The notes under the pieces are model-generated. The model was not told the DNA's origin, made no database searches, and was given only the letters and a program-made list of their open reading frames with translations. From the NCBI GenBank assembly GCA_963681505.1, contig OY811982.1, positions 5,399,836-5,463,835 on the forward strand: a stretch of DNA of 64,000 bases, written 5' to 3'. Positions 44,256 to 54,818 of this stretch are shown here, in pieces (the stretch's first letter is position 1; each line of letters begins with the position of its first letter). Source of the DNA: Eunapius fragilis. Its lineage: Eukaryota > Porifera > Demospongiae > Spongillida > Spongillidae. The position numbers were made by a program, and so were the translations under genes.

Positions 44256-45400
44256 ATCACCTCTCACAGACTGAGGTAATGGTCCCAGGATATCCATTGC
44301 CACCCATTTAAATGGTTGACTGGTGAGTTCTGTCTGTAGTTTAGCTTCCGTCTGCTAGCAGGGGATTTATGTATTGCACTCACATGACTTGCACCAACTC
44401 TCCACATCCCGTCGCTGACCAGGCCAATAGAAATGAGAGCTGATCTTATTAAGTGTCTTAGTAACACCAAAATGACTGCCACTTGGTGCATCATGAAGCT
44501 GTTGCAATATGGAACGCGCCATATCCTTGGGTATAACAAACTGTAAGCATTTATTATGACATTTTCCTAGCACATCCTCCCATTCCTTGAAAAGTGCCAC
44601 ATCTTTCATCACAAGATGATCACGCTGTGACCACAAAGTCTGCACCCAGTATCCACTGTTCTTTGGAAATCCCGCTGGACAGTGGTCCTTTTCAATCGTA
44701 TTGCCAGGACCTGTTTCAGATCATTGTCAGATTGTTTCAACTGCCTTTGCTCAGCTGATGATAAGGCTGGAAAGAATGCTACTAAGTTAACAAGGCTAAC
44801 ACCACCCATTTGTGGCAACTCTGAAAGCTGACATTGTTTGCATGGAAGTCTTGACAAAGGGTCAGCATTGCTGTGCTTGACACCATGACGAGCTGAACAT
44901 CAAAATCATATTCAGACAGGATTTCAATGATCTAGCAACCTGTCCCAGTTTCATAGCCACTGAAGTGCACTGTGATCAGTGTGAACAATAAACGGTCCGC
45001 CCCACAGGTAAGGTTTGAAATGTTGAACTGCCCATTTGAGAGCTAGCATCTCATGATGAGTGGTATAGTACTGTCACTCAGGTTTGGTGAGCACACAACT
45101 GGCATAAGCAATCACAAACCTGTCATTATGCTGGGAGACCACACCAACTCCATCCTGGCTTGCATCCGCAGTATTCAAGGTAAACACTGCGTTGAAGTCA
45201 GGAAATGAGAGTATTAGAGGAGAGATCAGATGTGTCTTGAGGGAAATGATGGCATCTTCACACTGCTTAGACCACAACCACTCTCTAGATTTCTCAGTCA
45301 GTGTGTGTAGGGGTGCAGCTATCTGGGCAAAGTTTGGGATAAACTTGTGATAATATGAGGCAAACCAAAGGAAATGTCGCTAACTCTCCTGATTCAGTGG
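44256..45400 (-). pseudogene. Ty3/Gypsy pol fragment (RT thumb, RNase H, integrase zinc finger)
   Basis: On the minus strand from 45400: YYHKFIPNFAQIAAPLHTLT and SKQCEDAIISLKTHL (RT/RNase H border), then at 45074-45277 NTADASQDGVGVVSQHNDRF and IAYASCVLTKPE (RNase H start). At 44850-44880 NADPLSRLPC marks the RNase H end. At 44370-44600 FVIPKDMARSILQQLHDAPS, HFGVTKTLNKI, FYWPG and WCKSCECN form the H2C2 zinc finger of integrase. The domain order fits a Gypsy-type LTR retrotransposon. RT palm, integrase core, gag and LTRs are absent, and stops and frameshifts interrupt what remains. A foldback element begins 20 bp from its 5' edge. Confidence 0.75.
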
Positions 45401-45421
45401 GGTAACCCAACTAGAAACACT

Positions 45422-45683
45422 CATCACTTCGAAGTAATTTAAATACATTAGCTTCGCCTACGACTGTCATAAATATTTCGGGTCGCGTTGGTCCGGCTGG
45501 ACCAAAACGCGCAGCCAAAAATGTTCAGACTGGCGAATCGAGCTGTAATTGAGCGCAACCAGGATCCGCCAGACTGAAATTTTTTGGCTGCGAGTCTTGG
45601 TCCAGCCGGTCCAAATTATAACGCGGCCCGAAATATTCATGACAGTCGAAGGCTTATGAACTGTAAATTGCTTCGAAGTGATG
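45422..45683. mobile_element. Foldback element, 262 bp
   Basis: The ends read CATCACTTCGAAGTAATTTA and the complementary TAAATTGCTTCGAAGTGATG. The arms continue inward for about 100 bp (CGACTGTCATAAATATTTCG against CGAAATATTCATGACAGTCG; TTGGTCCGGCTGGACCAAAA against TTGGTCCAGCCGGTCCAAAT). No coding sequence. Confidence 0.8.
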
Positions 45684-46192
45684 AAGTTTGCTTGCAGCAC
45701 TTTTTTAAAAAGGCAACTGAAAGGTTTAAGAATTCATGCACCAAGTAGGTTCCACGGAAACAGATTTCATGCTCCGTTTCGTCTTACTGCAAGGTGTGAT
45801 ATTCTAACTTAGGGATAAAAATTGAAAGTTTATATAGACACTACATGTAGAAATGCAATTACTCTGTGTTTAGCACTTCTGATGACCTTAAGAATAAACA
45901 TATTCTTTAGGATTGTTAGGTAAAGTAGTTACAACACCATGATCTATAATAGGAGCATAAAAATGAGCCGTGAATTTATTCCTCGTCATGCTTAAAAACT
46001 TGTTTGGAAGATCTGAATATGTTATTAAATAAAAGACAAAAAACGGTTCAAGTTACAGAAAGATGCTGGGAAAAAGCTGATTTTTGTACTTAATAACAAT
46101 GTTGAATTATATGAGGTTCTCCTAGAACTTAGAGTTGAAGAAACTGAAAAAACTGAAACTGTTAGAAATAATGTTGTATCATATATATATGC
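45684..46192. other. AT-rich non-coding
   Basis: Nothing recognised. Confidence 0.45.
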
Positions 46193-46488
46193 AAGTAAAT
46201 AAAACATTCTCTAACGAGAGAGTTGTTGGGATATAGGATTGACCAATGGTGGTGTAAAAAGCACGGAAACAAGAGTGACAGAAATTTTACTGGAAAATTG
46301 AAATAGGCCTATATATTTAACCCATTACTCAGTCATGCGGCGCTGTTATATTGTAAGTGTGCTAAATATAGGCCTATTTCAATTTTCCAGTAAAATTTCT
46401 GTCACTCTTGTTTCTGTGCTTTTTACACCACCATTGGTCAATCCTATATCCCAACAACTCTCTCGTTAGAGAATGTTTTTATTTACTT
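46193..46488. mobile_element. Palindromic MITE, copy 4
   Basis: AAGTAAATAAAACATTCTCT at the left, the complement at the right, about 296 bp. It is very similar to copy 1 at 3397-3691, including the TAGGCCTATTTCAATTTTCC arm sequence. The two differ mainly in the central loop (46318-46357). Confidence 0.85.
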
Positions 46489-46566
46489 ACTTCATAAGTT
46501 TTTTTCACCCTGTCATAGCAGTATCGTAGTAATAATCAAATGTAGGAAGAGTGTGGACGATCCCCT

Positions 46567-46821
46567 TTATCTCTTAATGCAAGAACAAATAACTTTTATA
46601 GCACTGTTGGTGTTAGTGGGGGCAGCGCTGGTGGTGCCGGCGGGGGTAGCGCTGCTGGTAGTGGTGGCTGGTAGTGGTGGGGGCAGCGCTGCTGGTGGTG
46701 GTGGTGGCAGGAGCGGGGCTTCTGGAGGTGGCGGGGTGTAGGGGAGAGGAGTTGGAGGATGAATATACTCTTCCTCCTCCGACCCCTCGTTGGTGAAAAA
46801 CCCGCGAAGGTCGTCAGCCAT
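46567..46821 (-). CDS. Pro/Ala-rich short reading frame, possible terminal exon
   Basis: The minus-strand frame starts MADDLRGFFTNEGSEEEEYI and continues as a proline/alanine/threonine-rich tail, ending in a stop about 60 bp before the MITE. The acidic start after a CATGTAG sequence could be a terminal exon. The proline-rich part is a CCACCA/GCTGCC simple repeat, also found at 3108-3220 next to MITE copy 1. The function is unknown and the frame may be repeat-driven. Confidence 0.35.
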   Translation of the reverse strand: MADDLRGFFTNEGSEEEEYIHPPTPLPYTPPPPEAPLLPPPPPAALPPPLPATTTSSATPAGTTSAAPTNTNSAIKVICSCIKR

Positions 46822-47721
46822 CTACATGTACATAACAGAGAGTATGATTAAATTTTTACCACTTTCTTTTTTAAAGCAAAGTGCAAAGCCTTTACACATC
46901 CACATAGAGTATTATTAAAATTTTACCACTTTTTGCAAAGTGCACTATTCAGCGGGTGAGTGGCTTTTATACCTGCAAAGGCTTAACACGTGTGCGGACT
47001 GCTATAATTCTATTGTCCAATTCCATCATACTAATGACAAGAATGGAAGGGGTGTATGTGTGTCTGTTGTGCTAAAATTCTATTGGACAATTTTGATCCA
47101 GTAAAAATGTTCCCATCTAAACATGGAGGTATAGCCTACATGCAGTTAAGTTGTACAGATGGATAGTGTGGGAACTAAGGAAGTATGGCAGCATGTAGTT
47201 TGATCGATAAGGATATGTTCTCAGGTGAGGTAATATTTGTGGGCAGGGTCTACAGCTTTATGAGTGTGGGCAGAAGGTCTGTTTTTTTCCACTACATAAA
47301 TGTGAGTGTGCTGCTAGAAGTACCTGATGGTGGCTTAAACAAGTTGATGCGCACCTTATGCCCCAATCTTACTTACTGCTGCACGGGCAGATCTAGTGAC
47401 AACTTTTTGAGGTAGCAATGGATGAGACTTACAAAAGGCATCATTTACTTCACTTAGAAGCTCACTATCCCTAAGAATAGCTTTTTCAAGACCACCATTA
47501 TACTCCATTAGTGCATGAGATTTGGGTTCATACAAGGAGTAGCTAAAGAGGATATGGTTGCAATTATTTTCATTTCATCTTCTCAGCCCTTGCAACTGCA
47601 ATTATATTTATACAGTTACAAACATACATAGTATACATGGCTAGACAAGGCTTCAGATAAGGAAGTGCACACAGTTGAGTCACCATACATGTGAAGTGAA
47701 TGGTTTTGTGCAGATCCATGC
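46822..47721. other. Non-coding, with a short direct repeat
   Basis: AAATTTTACCACTTTCTTTT and AAATTTTACCACTTTTTGCA occur at 46851 and 46918, each followed by AAAGTGCA, a small direct duplication. TTCTATTGTCCAATT and TTCTATTGGACAATTT near 47010 and 47078 are another. No supported gene. Confidence 0.45.
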
Positions 47722-47804
47722 TGTACATAGTCGGGCTGGCCCTATTACCTAGGGTGACAAGCCCGACCAAACGCGGTAGTAGGGCCGCCCGACTATGTTG
47801 TACA
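47722..47804. mobile_element. Small foldback, 83 bp
   Basis: TGTACATAGTCGGGC(TG)GCCCTA at the left pairs with TAGGGCCGCCCGACTATGTTGTACA-type sequence at the right. The loop carries a second inverted piece (CTAGGGTGACAAGCCCGACC). Confidence 0.65.
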
Positions 47805-47962
47805 AAGGTTGCATGCACAGCTTTTTAATGTTTGATTTGATTGCATACATATAAACATACATACACATGCAAAAAAGCAAGTAGTGGCACGAAGTGTACG
47901 TGCACTTACAAACTGCCTAAACATGGCAGGGATATAACATACAAAAGGGTGATAGGTCAACG

Positions 47963-48404
47963 TTAATACAACATGTACAATTGGGTGGTAGCGGTAGTTC
48001 TCCTGCGGTACCGCGTCCTCTCGGCAGCACATTTAGCCAATCGGACAGCGGGGTCATTCCAATACCGACTCCTTTCAGATGCTTTAATGGCAGCTGAATT
48101 GTCCTCGTATTTTAGCAGCACGGTTCTCCTCGAGGTCCTCTTCATATCGCCGCCTTTGAGCAGTACGGTTCTCCTCGAGGTCCTAATCGTATCGTCACAT
48201 TTTTGCAGATCGCTTAGATTCAATATCGGCCTTGTAACTGTCGCGTGCAGAGGCGTTCTTCTTTTCGGGATCGGCCTTGTAGCTGTCGCGTACAGAGGAC
48301 TTCTTTTTTTCGGGATTGGCCTTGTAGAGCGCTCGGGCTTTAGCTTTGTTCTCGTCTTGCTTTTGAAAGTATTCCGCTAGTTGCTTAGATCTCTTCTGTT
48401 GCAT
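47963..48404 (-). pseudogene. Charged tandem-repeat protein (YKADPEKK type), 5' part
   Basis: The minus-strand frame starts MQQKRSKQLAEYFQKQDENK and goes on with RALYKANPEKKKSSVRDSYK and RDSYKADPEKKNASARDSYK-type repeats of 14 residues. It meets a stop near 48195 but resumes in similar repeat style (RTAQRRRYEEDLEENRAAKI). 47980-48110 gives KASERSRYWNDPAVRLAKCA in another frame. Similar repeat proteins occur in sponges and other animals in my memory, often with mobile elements; their role is unknown to me. The R2 repeat at 48580-48850 lies upstream and MITE copy 4 downstream, the same order as at 19.4-20.9 kb, suggesting one element type. Confidence 0.55.
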
Positions 48405-48579
48405 TTTTAGAAAACAACTTCACTAGCCAAAGTAACAACTAAACTGCGTTAAATAAATTTAGTGCAGGTTAGAGAATTTATACTGCCTATAATTATTAAT
48501 AAAAATCTATTATATATTAAACAGAACTTGTGTCTATATGACATGTAAGGATAACGTGCCCGTAAATTTCGAAGCGATT

Positions 48580-48850
48580 GGTACTATTGCCGTTCTTCAA
48601 AACCGTTCGTAGTTCGAGCTATACTTTCCTAATAATAAGAACGATGACGACGACGACCAAGACTGGGCACGAGAAACAGGAAATTGTTTCTCTATAACCA
48701 CACCGTTTTATGACACGGAACCAACGTAGAACTGTAGATTGTTGTGCTCTCATTCCATCGCGATAAAGAGATAAGCGATCCGTTTCTCCGTTGTCCCTCC
48801 AGCCGCTAGTGAAGTTTTATTAATGACATTCATCAACCCTATATTGAACC
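48580..48850. repeat. R2 interspersed repeat, copy 3 (diverged)
   Basis: Shares the order of words GACTGGGCACGAG, ACCACACCGTTTTATGACA, AGCGATCCG and TTTTATTAATGACATTCAT with 20560-20905. It ends in CCCTATATTGAACC instead of AAATCCTATATG. Confidence 0.6.
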
Positions 48851-48876
48851 TGCTGCCGCAGGTTGAGATATGTAAT

Positions 48877-49135
48877 TATATGGAACAGTGTCCAGCAAAA
48901 TTAACCTTATGACACTTTATCGAATTTTTCAGGACAAGCAAAAGAAAAGTAACGCTCGCATTGATATGTATGGCTAATAATAAATTCAGTGCCTAATAAC
49001 TTTATGATGGATAGTCTAATTTAGGATGCGTAAGCACCATTTGATAGAAGATCTTTGGAGCTCACGGAAAATGAAATAATTAGAAAACATGCAAAACTAT
49101 CCAGAAGGGTGATTTTGCTGGACACTGTCCATATA
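48877..49135. mobile_element. MITE with ACAGTGTCCAGCAAAAT ends
   Basis: The terminal inverted repeats are about 25 bp with one indel: TATATGGAACAGTGTCCAGC at the left and the complement of TATATGGACAGTGTCCAGCA at the right, 259 bp apart. The interior is not coding. A related end (ATTTTGCTGAATACTGTCCC) lies alone at 54602. Confidence 0.75.
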
Positions 49136-49224
49136 TAAATATGCATGCATGTCTATACTTAATGGCCTTTGCATTGAACATTTTTCGTTCAGTTGCTAAG
49201 CAAAAGCAAATCATATCATGGCCC

Positions 49225-49375
49225 GACCCTTTATTTCAGTGAAAAGCACTTGCGAAGTTCCCAAAACCACCACCCGCTACTGGAAACATGAAGACACAGA
49301 GGGAAGATGAAAAGATAAGTTTCTAGCATCTGCTAAACGACTATATTACTGGTGATATGTTTTTGTTGATTTTCC
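49225..49375 (+). pseudogene. Diverged copy of the C-terminal domain of the gene at 50.25 kb
   Basis: The plus strand reads VKSTCEVPKTTTRYWKHEDT and, one frame on, HLLNDYITGDM. This parallels VKCCKRSNMPKVTTTYWKHD and FLVDYVTDDL near the C-terminus of the protein on the minus strand at 50251-50940. It lies 85 bp outside the left inverted repeat of that element and in the opposite orientation. A stop and a frameshift are present. Confidence 0.5.
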
Positions 49376-49885
49376 TGACCTGTGAAATACCTTTATCATT
49401 AACTGAATTGGATGAAATTTTGTTTTTCTGAACATGATGTGTACTTTTTGTTATATTTAGGGTCAACTAACGGTAAGGTTTTGAATTTATCGGTAATTAT
49501 AGTAAGTAACACCTCTTGTCGAATATTTGCTGGAATTTATCTATACGCTATCGATTAAAATAAACTGCTTTCTTACTGAACGGTTACTGATTTATTTACC
49601 GCTAAGGAAGAGGGCGTATCCAAAGACCGGCTATGAGTCACTATTATCTTTTCTAACATACACATCTACTACTACATTTTCCAACCTACTTTTTGCGTCT
49701 ACGTCTACGATACTTTCTGTACTGTTGTCGTCTATAGTATCATTTGGCGTTCGTGATCCAGTAGGTTGTGCGGCTGGTGGGGGTCGCGGTGACTAATGTT
49801 AATCGCTGCCTTCCTTACTAGATCCTCTCCGTAATTGTACACCAGCGGACCGTGTATTAGTATAGCTCCTTGCTCTGAAGTCATG

Positions 49886-49918
49886 CCAGAGATAATATAT
49901 TTAATATATTATCTCTGG
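49886..49918. repeat. Perfect hairpin with 15-bp arms
   Basis: CCAGAGATAATATAT, a three-base loop, then the exact complement. It is flanked on both sides by TCATG. It is inside the 2.9-kb element, downstream of its gene. Confidence 0.85.
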
Positions 49919-50250
49919 TCATGCACTGTGAATATATCGACTTCTACATGTATATAGGTACTTCAAGATTTTTTTGAAATCGTGTTTTGTGTTGCGATTT
50001 TATTGTCATCAAAAAGAGCAATACAAATGCTGCAGAATGACACCTTAAGCATGATATTTGGTTTAGTATATCAAAAGTTACAGCGTTCCAAACACTGCAT
50101 TTTGAGTGAACGGTACGGTATGCGCAATCATAGAAAAAATTGTGACGGTTAATGTTCTCTTTACTACAGCTATTGTACCACTCAATATTATCTTGACAGA
50201 ATATAACTACATGATATGTAGGGTACACACGTATATGCATACAAATTAGA

Positions 50251-51301
50251 TTAAATAGCATTTTCAGGTATTTGCAGGTCATCAGTAACATAGTCAACTA
50301 AGAACTCATAAACGGTCATAGTAACGTCATGTCCTTCATCCTGATTTTCATCGTGTTTCCAGTAGGTAGTAGTAACTTTTGGCATATTTGACCTTTTGCA
50401 ACACTTTACTGATAAGACATGACCTTGGCAAAGGACATTTTGGTTGTCTACAAACCACATATGTTCAAAGTGAAATCCAATAATTATGGCTGGATTGGTG
50501 AGTATTGCAGTAATGGTGCTTCTCTGATTATCCTGTAGTTCTGGGAACTCGTCATGCAGCTGGGCCTTTCCATCAGCCACATCCTGCATTTTTTTGCAGT
50601 TTTCTTCTGAATGGGTTATTTCACACCATCTACTTGTTTGCTTCAACAATAAGTTTTCAGTTTTCAAATGTTTTATTGCTGCATCTTTCTGAGCCATCTT
50701 TTTCTTAAGATCCCTTAATTGTGAGCGAAGGTTGCTTTCAATTCTTAATTTTCTACTCAAAACCTGTTGTTGCTTTCGATTGTCATGCTTTCTGTTTAAA
50801 ATAGTTTGAAACTTTTGCTTCAGCACCTTCTTTGAAATCCAAATCTCTTTTACTTTCAATTGTCTGCGTAGACATTGTTCACAGTGGGTCCTTAGCTTCT
50901 GTGAGATGGAACTACTTGGCTTGTCAACTACTGGACACAATGAGGTAGTAGTATGAGGTGCTGAAAGGATTTGAGTTGGAAGGATGTATTGCTCATCTAA
51001 ACTAGAGCTTAATCACGGCATCCCAATTCCGATCTAGATGCTTCTTGATTGTTTTTATTGTGTCTGTGAAACGTTGTATTGACCTCTGTAAGGCATCCAT
51101 GTTCACAAATGCTCCAGCTTGTAGAGAAGCCACTTTTTTGGCAGTGCCTGAAATGCTTCTATTTGTGTCATTTGTATATAGGTACATCACCAATACTTTT
51201 CTTAGTACTGCAGCCTGTAGAATATTGTCATCACTCATATCACTTCTGAATTCTTCAAGATGCTTGATAAAATCAGCAGCAGTCTTCATCCTAATATACA
51301 A
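50251..51301 (-). CDS. Unrecognised coiled-coil protein of the 2.9-kb element
   Basis: Reading on the minus strand starts at or before 51286 (MKTAADFIKHLEEFRSDMSD) and gives a helical domain with SISGTAKKVASLQAGAFVNM and IKKHLDRNWDAVIK. A one-base shift near 51000 leads to SLDEQYILPTQILSAPHTTT and the second frame (50251-50940). That frame has a long basic coiled coil (KVLKQKFQTILNRKHDNRKQ to LKTENLLLKQ) and a C-terminal beta-rich domain with ITHSEENCKK, NPAIIIGFHFEHMWFVDNQN and TTYWKHDENQ. A frameshift or an unseen short intron lies between the halves. The total is about 335 residues. I recall similar C-terminal domains in uncharacterised sponge proteins but know no function. No DDE core is evident, so if this element is mobile it may depend on a transposase elsewhere. 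Confidence 0.5.
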
Positions 51302-52345
51302 AATGACACACGTTTGAGGATTTGTTTACAACGTCTACATATTTTTTTACTTTGTGACCGTAAAGTAAGTCAATATAATTGGCCTGGGGACTAGGCTTGA
51401 AATGATAACCTTGTTTAAAAAGTACCTTGGGCATCGGTTGTAAATTACAGAATTCTAATCCCTAGTACTGTTGCATTAGCCATAAAAGAATCTCAACTAA
51501 ATAGTTGCGCCGCTCGAAGATTAAGGTACGCTCTAATTAGAGTTATAATGTGCTCGATCATTAGACACATAAAACTATTTTCCACTGTTTTATAAGTTAC
51601 AGAAACTAGTAAAAAAAAAGTGCTTGTTACACTAAGAGGTTTTGTACGTGATTTGGTTTTACAAAGAGCGTATATCAAGTGCAAACACGAAGGCCATTTG
51701 ATAACACCTTGGGCATCGTCTGAATTCCATGAAAAAAGAGATGCCAGTAGATTATAACCTTTGGAACCTGTTTATTAAAACTCTATCCCCGCCGCTCAAC
51801 ACATACAAAAGTTTTGCAGAATATGAAAATCAGCCATTATTTCAGCGCGCCAGAAATATTGAACAAGTCAAGTTTTCTAGGTTTTGACTGCACCAAGGCT
51901 TAGATAATTTAGTATCTTACCTGAAAAGCACAGCAGAGTACGTCCTCACTTGCAACCGAACAAATACAAACTAGCCTTCGCTTCTATATCCCGTACAACT
52001 TCAATCCGTCACTTCCGTCACAATTTTTACTCGTTATTTCGGTTACCACTTTTTCGGTACACGTACGTCAAATATTGAAGTACCTAATGTATATTCAATA
52101 CACGTACGAGCGAAAATTCCTCCATGCAATTTTCATTACACTATAATTCGGTTAATTTTGACAACTATATCGTAAATAATTAGTGCGTACAACAATCAAT
52201 AAGAAAGCTGACATTTACCGATAATATTCAGTAAGAAATTATCTCTTACTGAACGGTAATGAATAAGAAAGTATCTTACCGGCTGCTTAACGGTATCGGA
52301 TAACCGGTAAGCGGTAAGGACAAAGCTTATCGGTAGTTGACCCTA

Positions 52346-54688
52346 GAACTTATAATTCTATATCGCTGCTATGAGCAGCCTGCATATTTGGCATGATTGA
52401 ATGCACAATATCTGTCGCAGTACCTTCTAGAAATCATTTTTATATGTAGGTATGTGTGGCAGTTACTCCTTATATTTGTCGTTGCAGTTGCATGCGTATT
52501 CAGTACGATCAGTACAGCGAATATGAGTTCAACCGTCACAGTTTTTTCTCAGCGCGGTCATTACATTCCATACATTCAAAAGTACCGCTTTATCCTGCCA
52601 TATTGACTGAATGAACAAAGACTGATCATATCATAAGTAATATAGCTTTGGATTGCACAATATTTTCCTCAGTCTTTCTAGAACAATGCGAATTGTTGCA
52701 AAAATATCAATTTGAAAAAAATATTCAAGTACCTAGGCCATGTGTTCATCGTCAATAGAAAAACAGCATTGTGGAAACTGCGCGCTGTTCTTGCATGACT
52801 GGATATGTGTAAATCATATTTCATGCTGTACAATATGTTATCGGCAGTACTGCACAGTGCATGGGCATCATAGGTGTCCAATCTATGAGGCGATTTGCCA
52901 CCCCCCCCCACCCCCCACCTCCCACAACTAATTATATTGTATGGTGTCAATTAAGGTTTCACAATCAACTTTGCGTGGTCTCAGTATAACAATTAACTAT
53001 GCATGGATGCATGCAGTTTATAGGTCGGAATTAAGGATACATGTAGATTAAGCATAGCAATATTATAAATGTTTTTTTTTGTACTCCATGTGCATTCGTA
53101 GCTGTTCTTTTTGTATTTTGCAAGGAATTTATAGGCAAATTTTCACTTGATGGTGAGCAAACTAATGATCACTAGACTTAGTATGGCTTTCAAAACTATC
53201 ACCATTACATATTCGCATGCATTATGTGGATGGGGGCGTGTCAATATGTCAGGTTGAAGGGGAGGTTATAAACTACAGTTTTGAACAATAGACACTATTT
53301 AGGAAAGCATTTCTCGAAGACAGCGTTGTGTCGTATTCCACAGCCTACATTACGAAAACGTCGAATATTCGTACTTTTTGTCTTCAAAAACTAGTAAAGA
53401 TTATATAACATAGCCACTTTGGAATGCACCTTTATATACAAGACGATGTCTGTGGAATGTCTCGAAAAACTTCCAGATGCGATTGAATCGGACTCAACAG
53501 TAGTCTTCCGCACGAGTGATTCGTCCGTATGTAGGCTGCACTTTGGGCGAATCACGCAGAGGCAAAAACTGCATGATATGTGTGCGTGAAGCATGTACGT
53601 TACAGTTGTACTACTTGTTTACTTACTGGTGTAGCGTGAAAAATGCGTTTTTCTAAAGGTGTTAATATTATGGCGCCTACAAGAATGCATTTAAATTTTT
53701 AAATGTTGCCCCGTTTTGACACTTTAATTCCATGTCTCCATGCAACAGACGTTTCGAGCGCATCAATACCCCAGTTTCTGGCTATTTTTGCAATGTCTAG
53801 AAGTGCACACGTCGTAAAACAGGTATGTGCTTCATCTTCGAGTATACCAATATGACCATGCAATGTTTTTTATTTCAAAATAGTTGCGTTACTAGAGTAC
53901 TTGTGAGGTATACTTTCGGTTAGGTTTGCTATACTAGTAATCAAAATATTATCTGTATCGTTATGTATACCGGTATCTATGTATGGGACACTTCACGCGG
54001 AACTGTCGTATCGCTATATATGAAATACAATTGTTCGGGATAACTTCCAAACAATTAAAGCTACTTAATATCTGCAGCACATCCTACCACACCATACACT
54101 ACGCCATGTATTATTTTGTCCTTTATGTCCTCTCCGTACGGTACATTCAAAGGGTGTTACACCATGGGGTTCAAAACATAAATATCCTTCTGCAGGAAAG
54201 TCCTGATCGCTTCAACATCGGTATATACATAGAAGAGGCCTGCAGTTTGTCCTGTCCTTTAATTTGCACTCCATCAGTTGCGAAGATATTAATACCTGTG
54301 CCAATATACATCCGCCTATGATTTAGGCAAACCGTGATTGGCGGAATCGAGCAGGGAAATGTGCACATACTTAGCACAGCTACATATTCGTTATTCGTAA
54401 TGGAGTAAAAGAAGAAGTGAAATCAATAGGATAAGACTGTGGTGCATATGAACCGATTTTGAAGCGATGAATTGGGACCAGATAGATGGTTAGGTTTTGA
54501 ACCCAATATTAATTTGTTAATAAAAGAAGCAGGCACATATATAGGAGATATGAAAAGAATGCGTTGTAACTTGTCAGGTTAACATGCAATTTTTATAGCT
54601 GATTTTGCTGAATACTGTCCCATATTATAATAACAAGGTCGCTACCATATATATGAACGCCATCCATTTACGGACCAACCACAGTAAA
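52346..54688. other. Non-coding stretch, nothing firm
   Basis: Open frames at 52397, 52740 and 53983 lack splice support or family resemblance. CCCCCCCCCACCCCCCACCTC at 52902-52921 is a C-rich tract. ATTTTGCTGAATACTGTCCC at 54602-54621 resembles one end of the MITE at 48877-49135. Confidence 0.4.
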
Positions 54689-54818
54689 AATCAATTCATT
54701 ATTTTCGATTGATTTGTCACTTACATTCTGGTACATAATGTTAACAGTTTGTACCAGGTATGTAAACATTTTGTACCATAATGTAAGTGGCAAATCAATT
54801 GAAAATCAAGAATTGATT
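54689..54818. mobile_element. Foldback MITE, 130 bp
   Basis: Arms of about 47 bp: AATCAATTCATTATTTTCGA through CACTTACATTCTGGTACA at the left, matched by the complement of the right end with about six differences. The loop (54743-54765) holds TGTTAACA. No coding. Confidence 0.75.

Larger units (their letters stand above)
49460..52343 (-). mobile_element. Candidate DNA transposon of 2.9 kb with terminal inverted repeats
   Basis: The left end is GGGTCAACTAACGGTAAGGT (49460). The right end (complement of 52321-52343) is GGGTCAACTACCGATAAGCT. TA lies immediately outside both ends (49458-49459 and 52344-52345), a likely 2-bp target duplication. Inner sequence near the right end is full of CCGGTAAG/CTTACCG words, as in subterminal repeats. 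The only coding content is the minus-strand gene at 50251-51301. A TA duplication occurs in several superfamilies, so the class is open. Confidence 0.65.

Noticed and set aside
53983-54321. 112-codon open frame
   Set aside because: No family resemblance, no splice sites that fit, and a composition like the surrounding AT-rich sequence.
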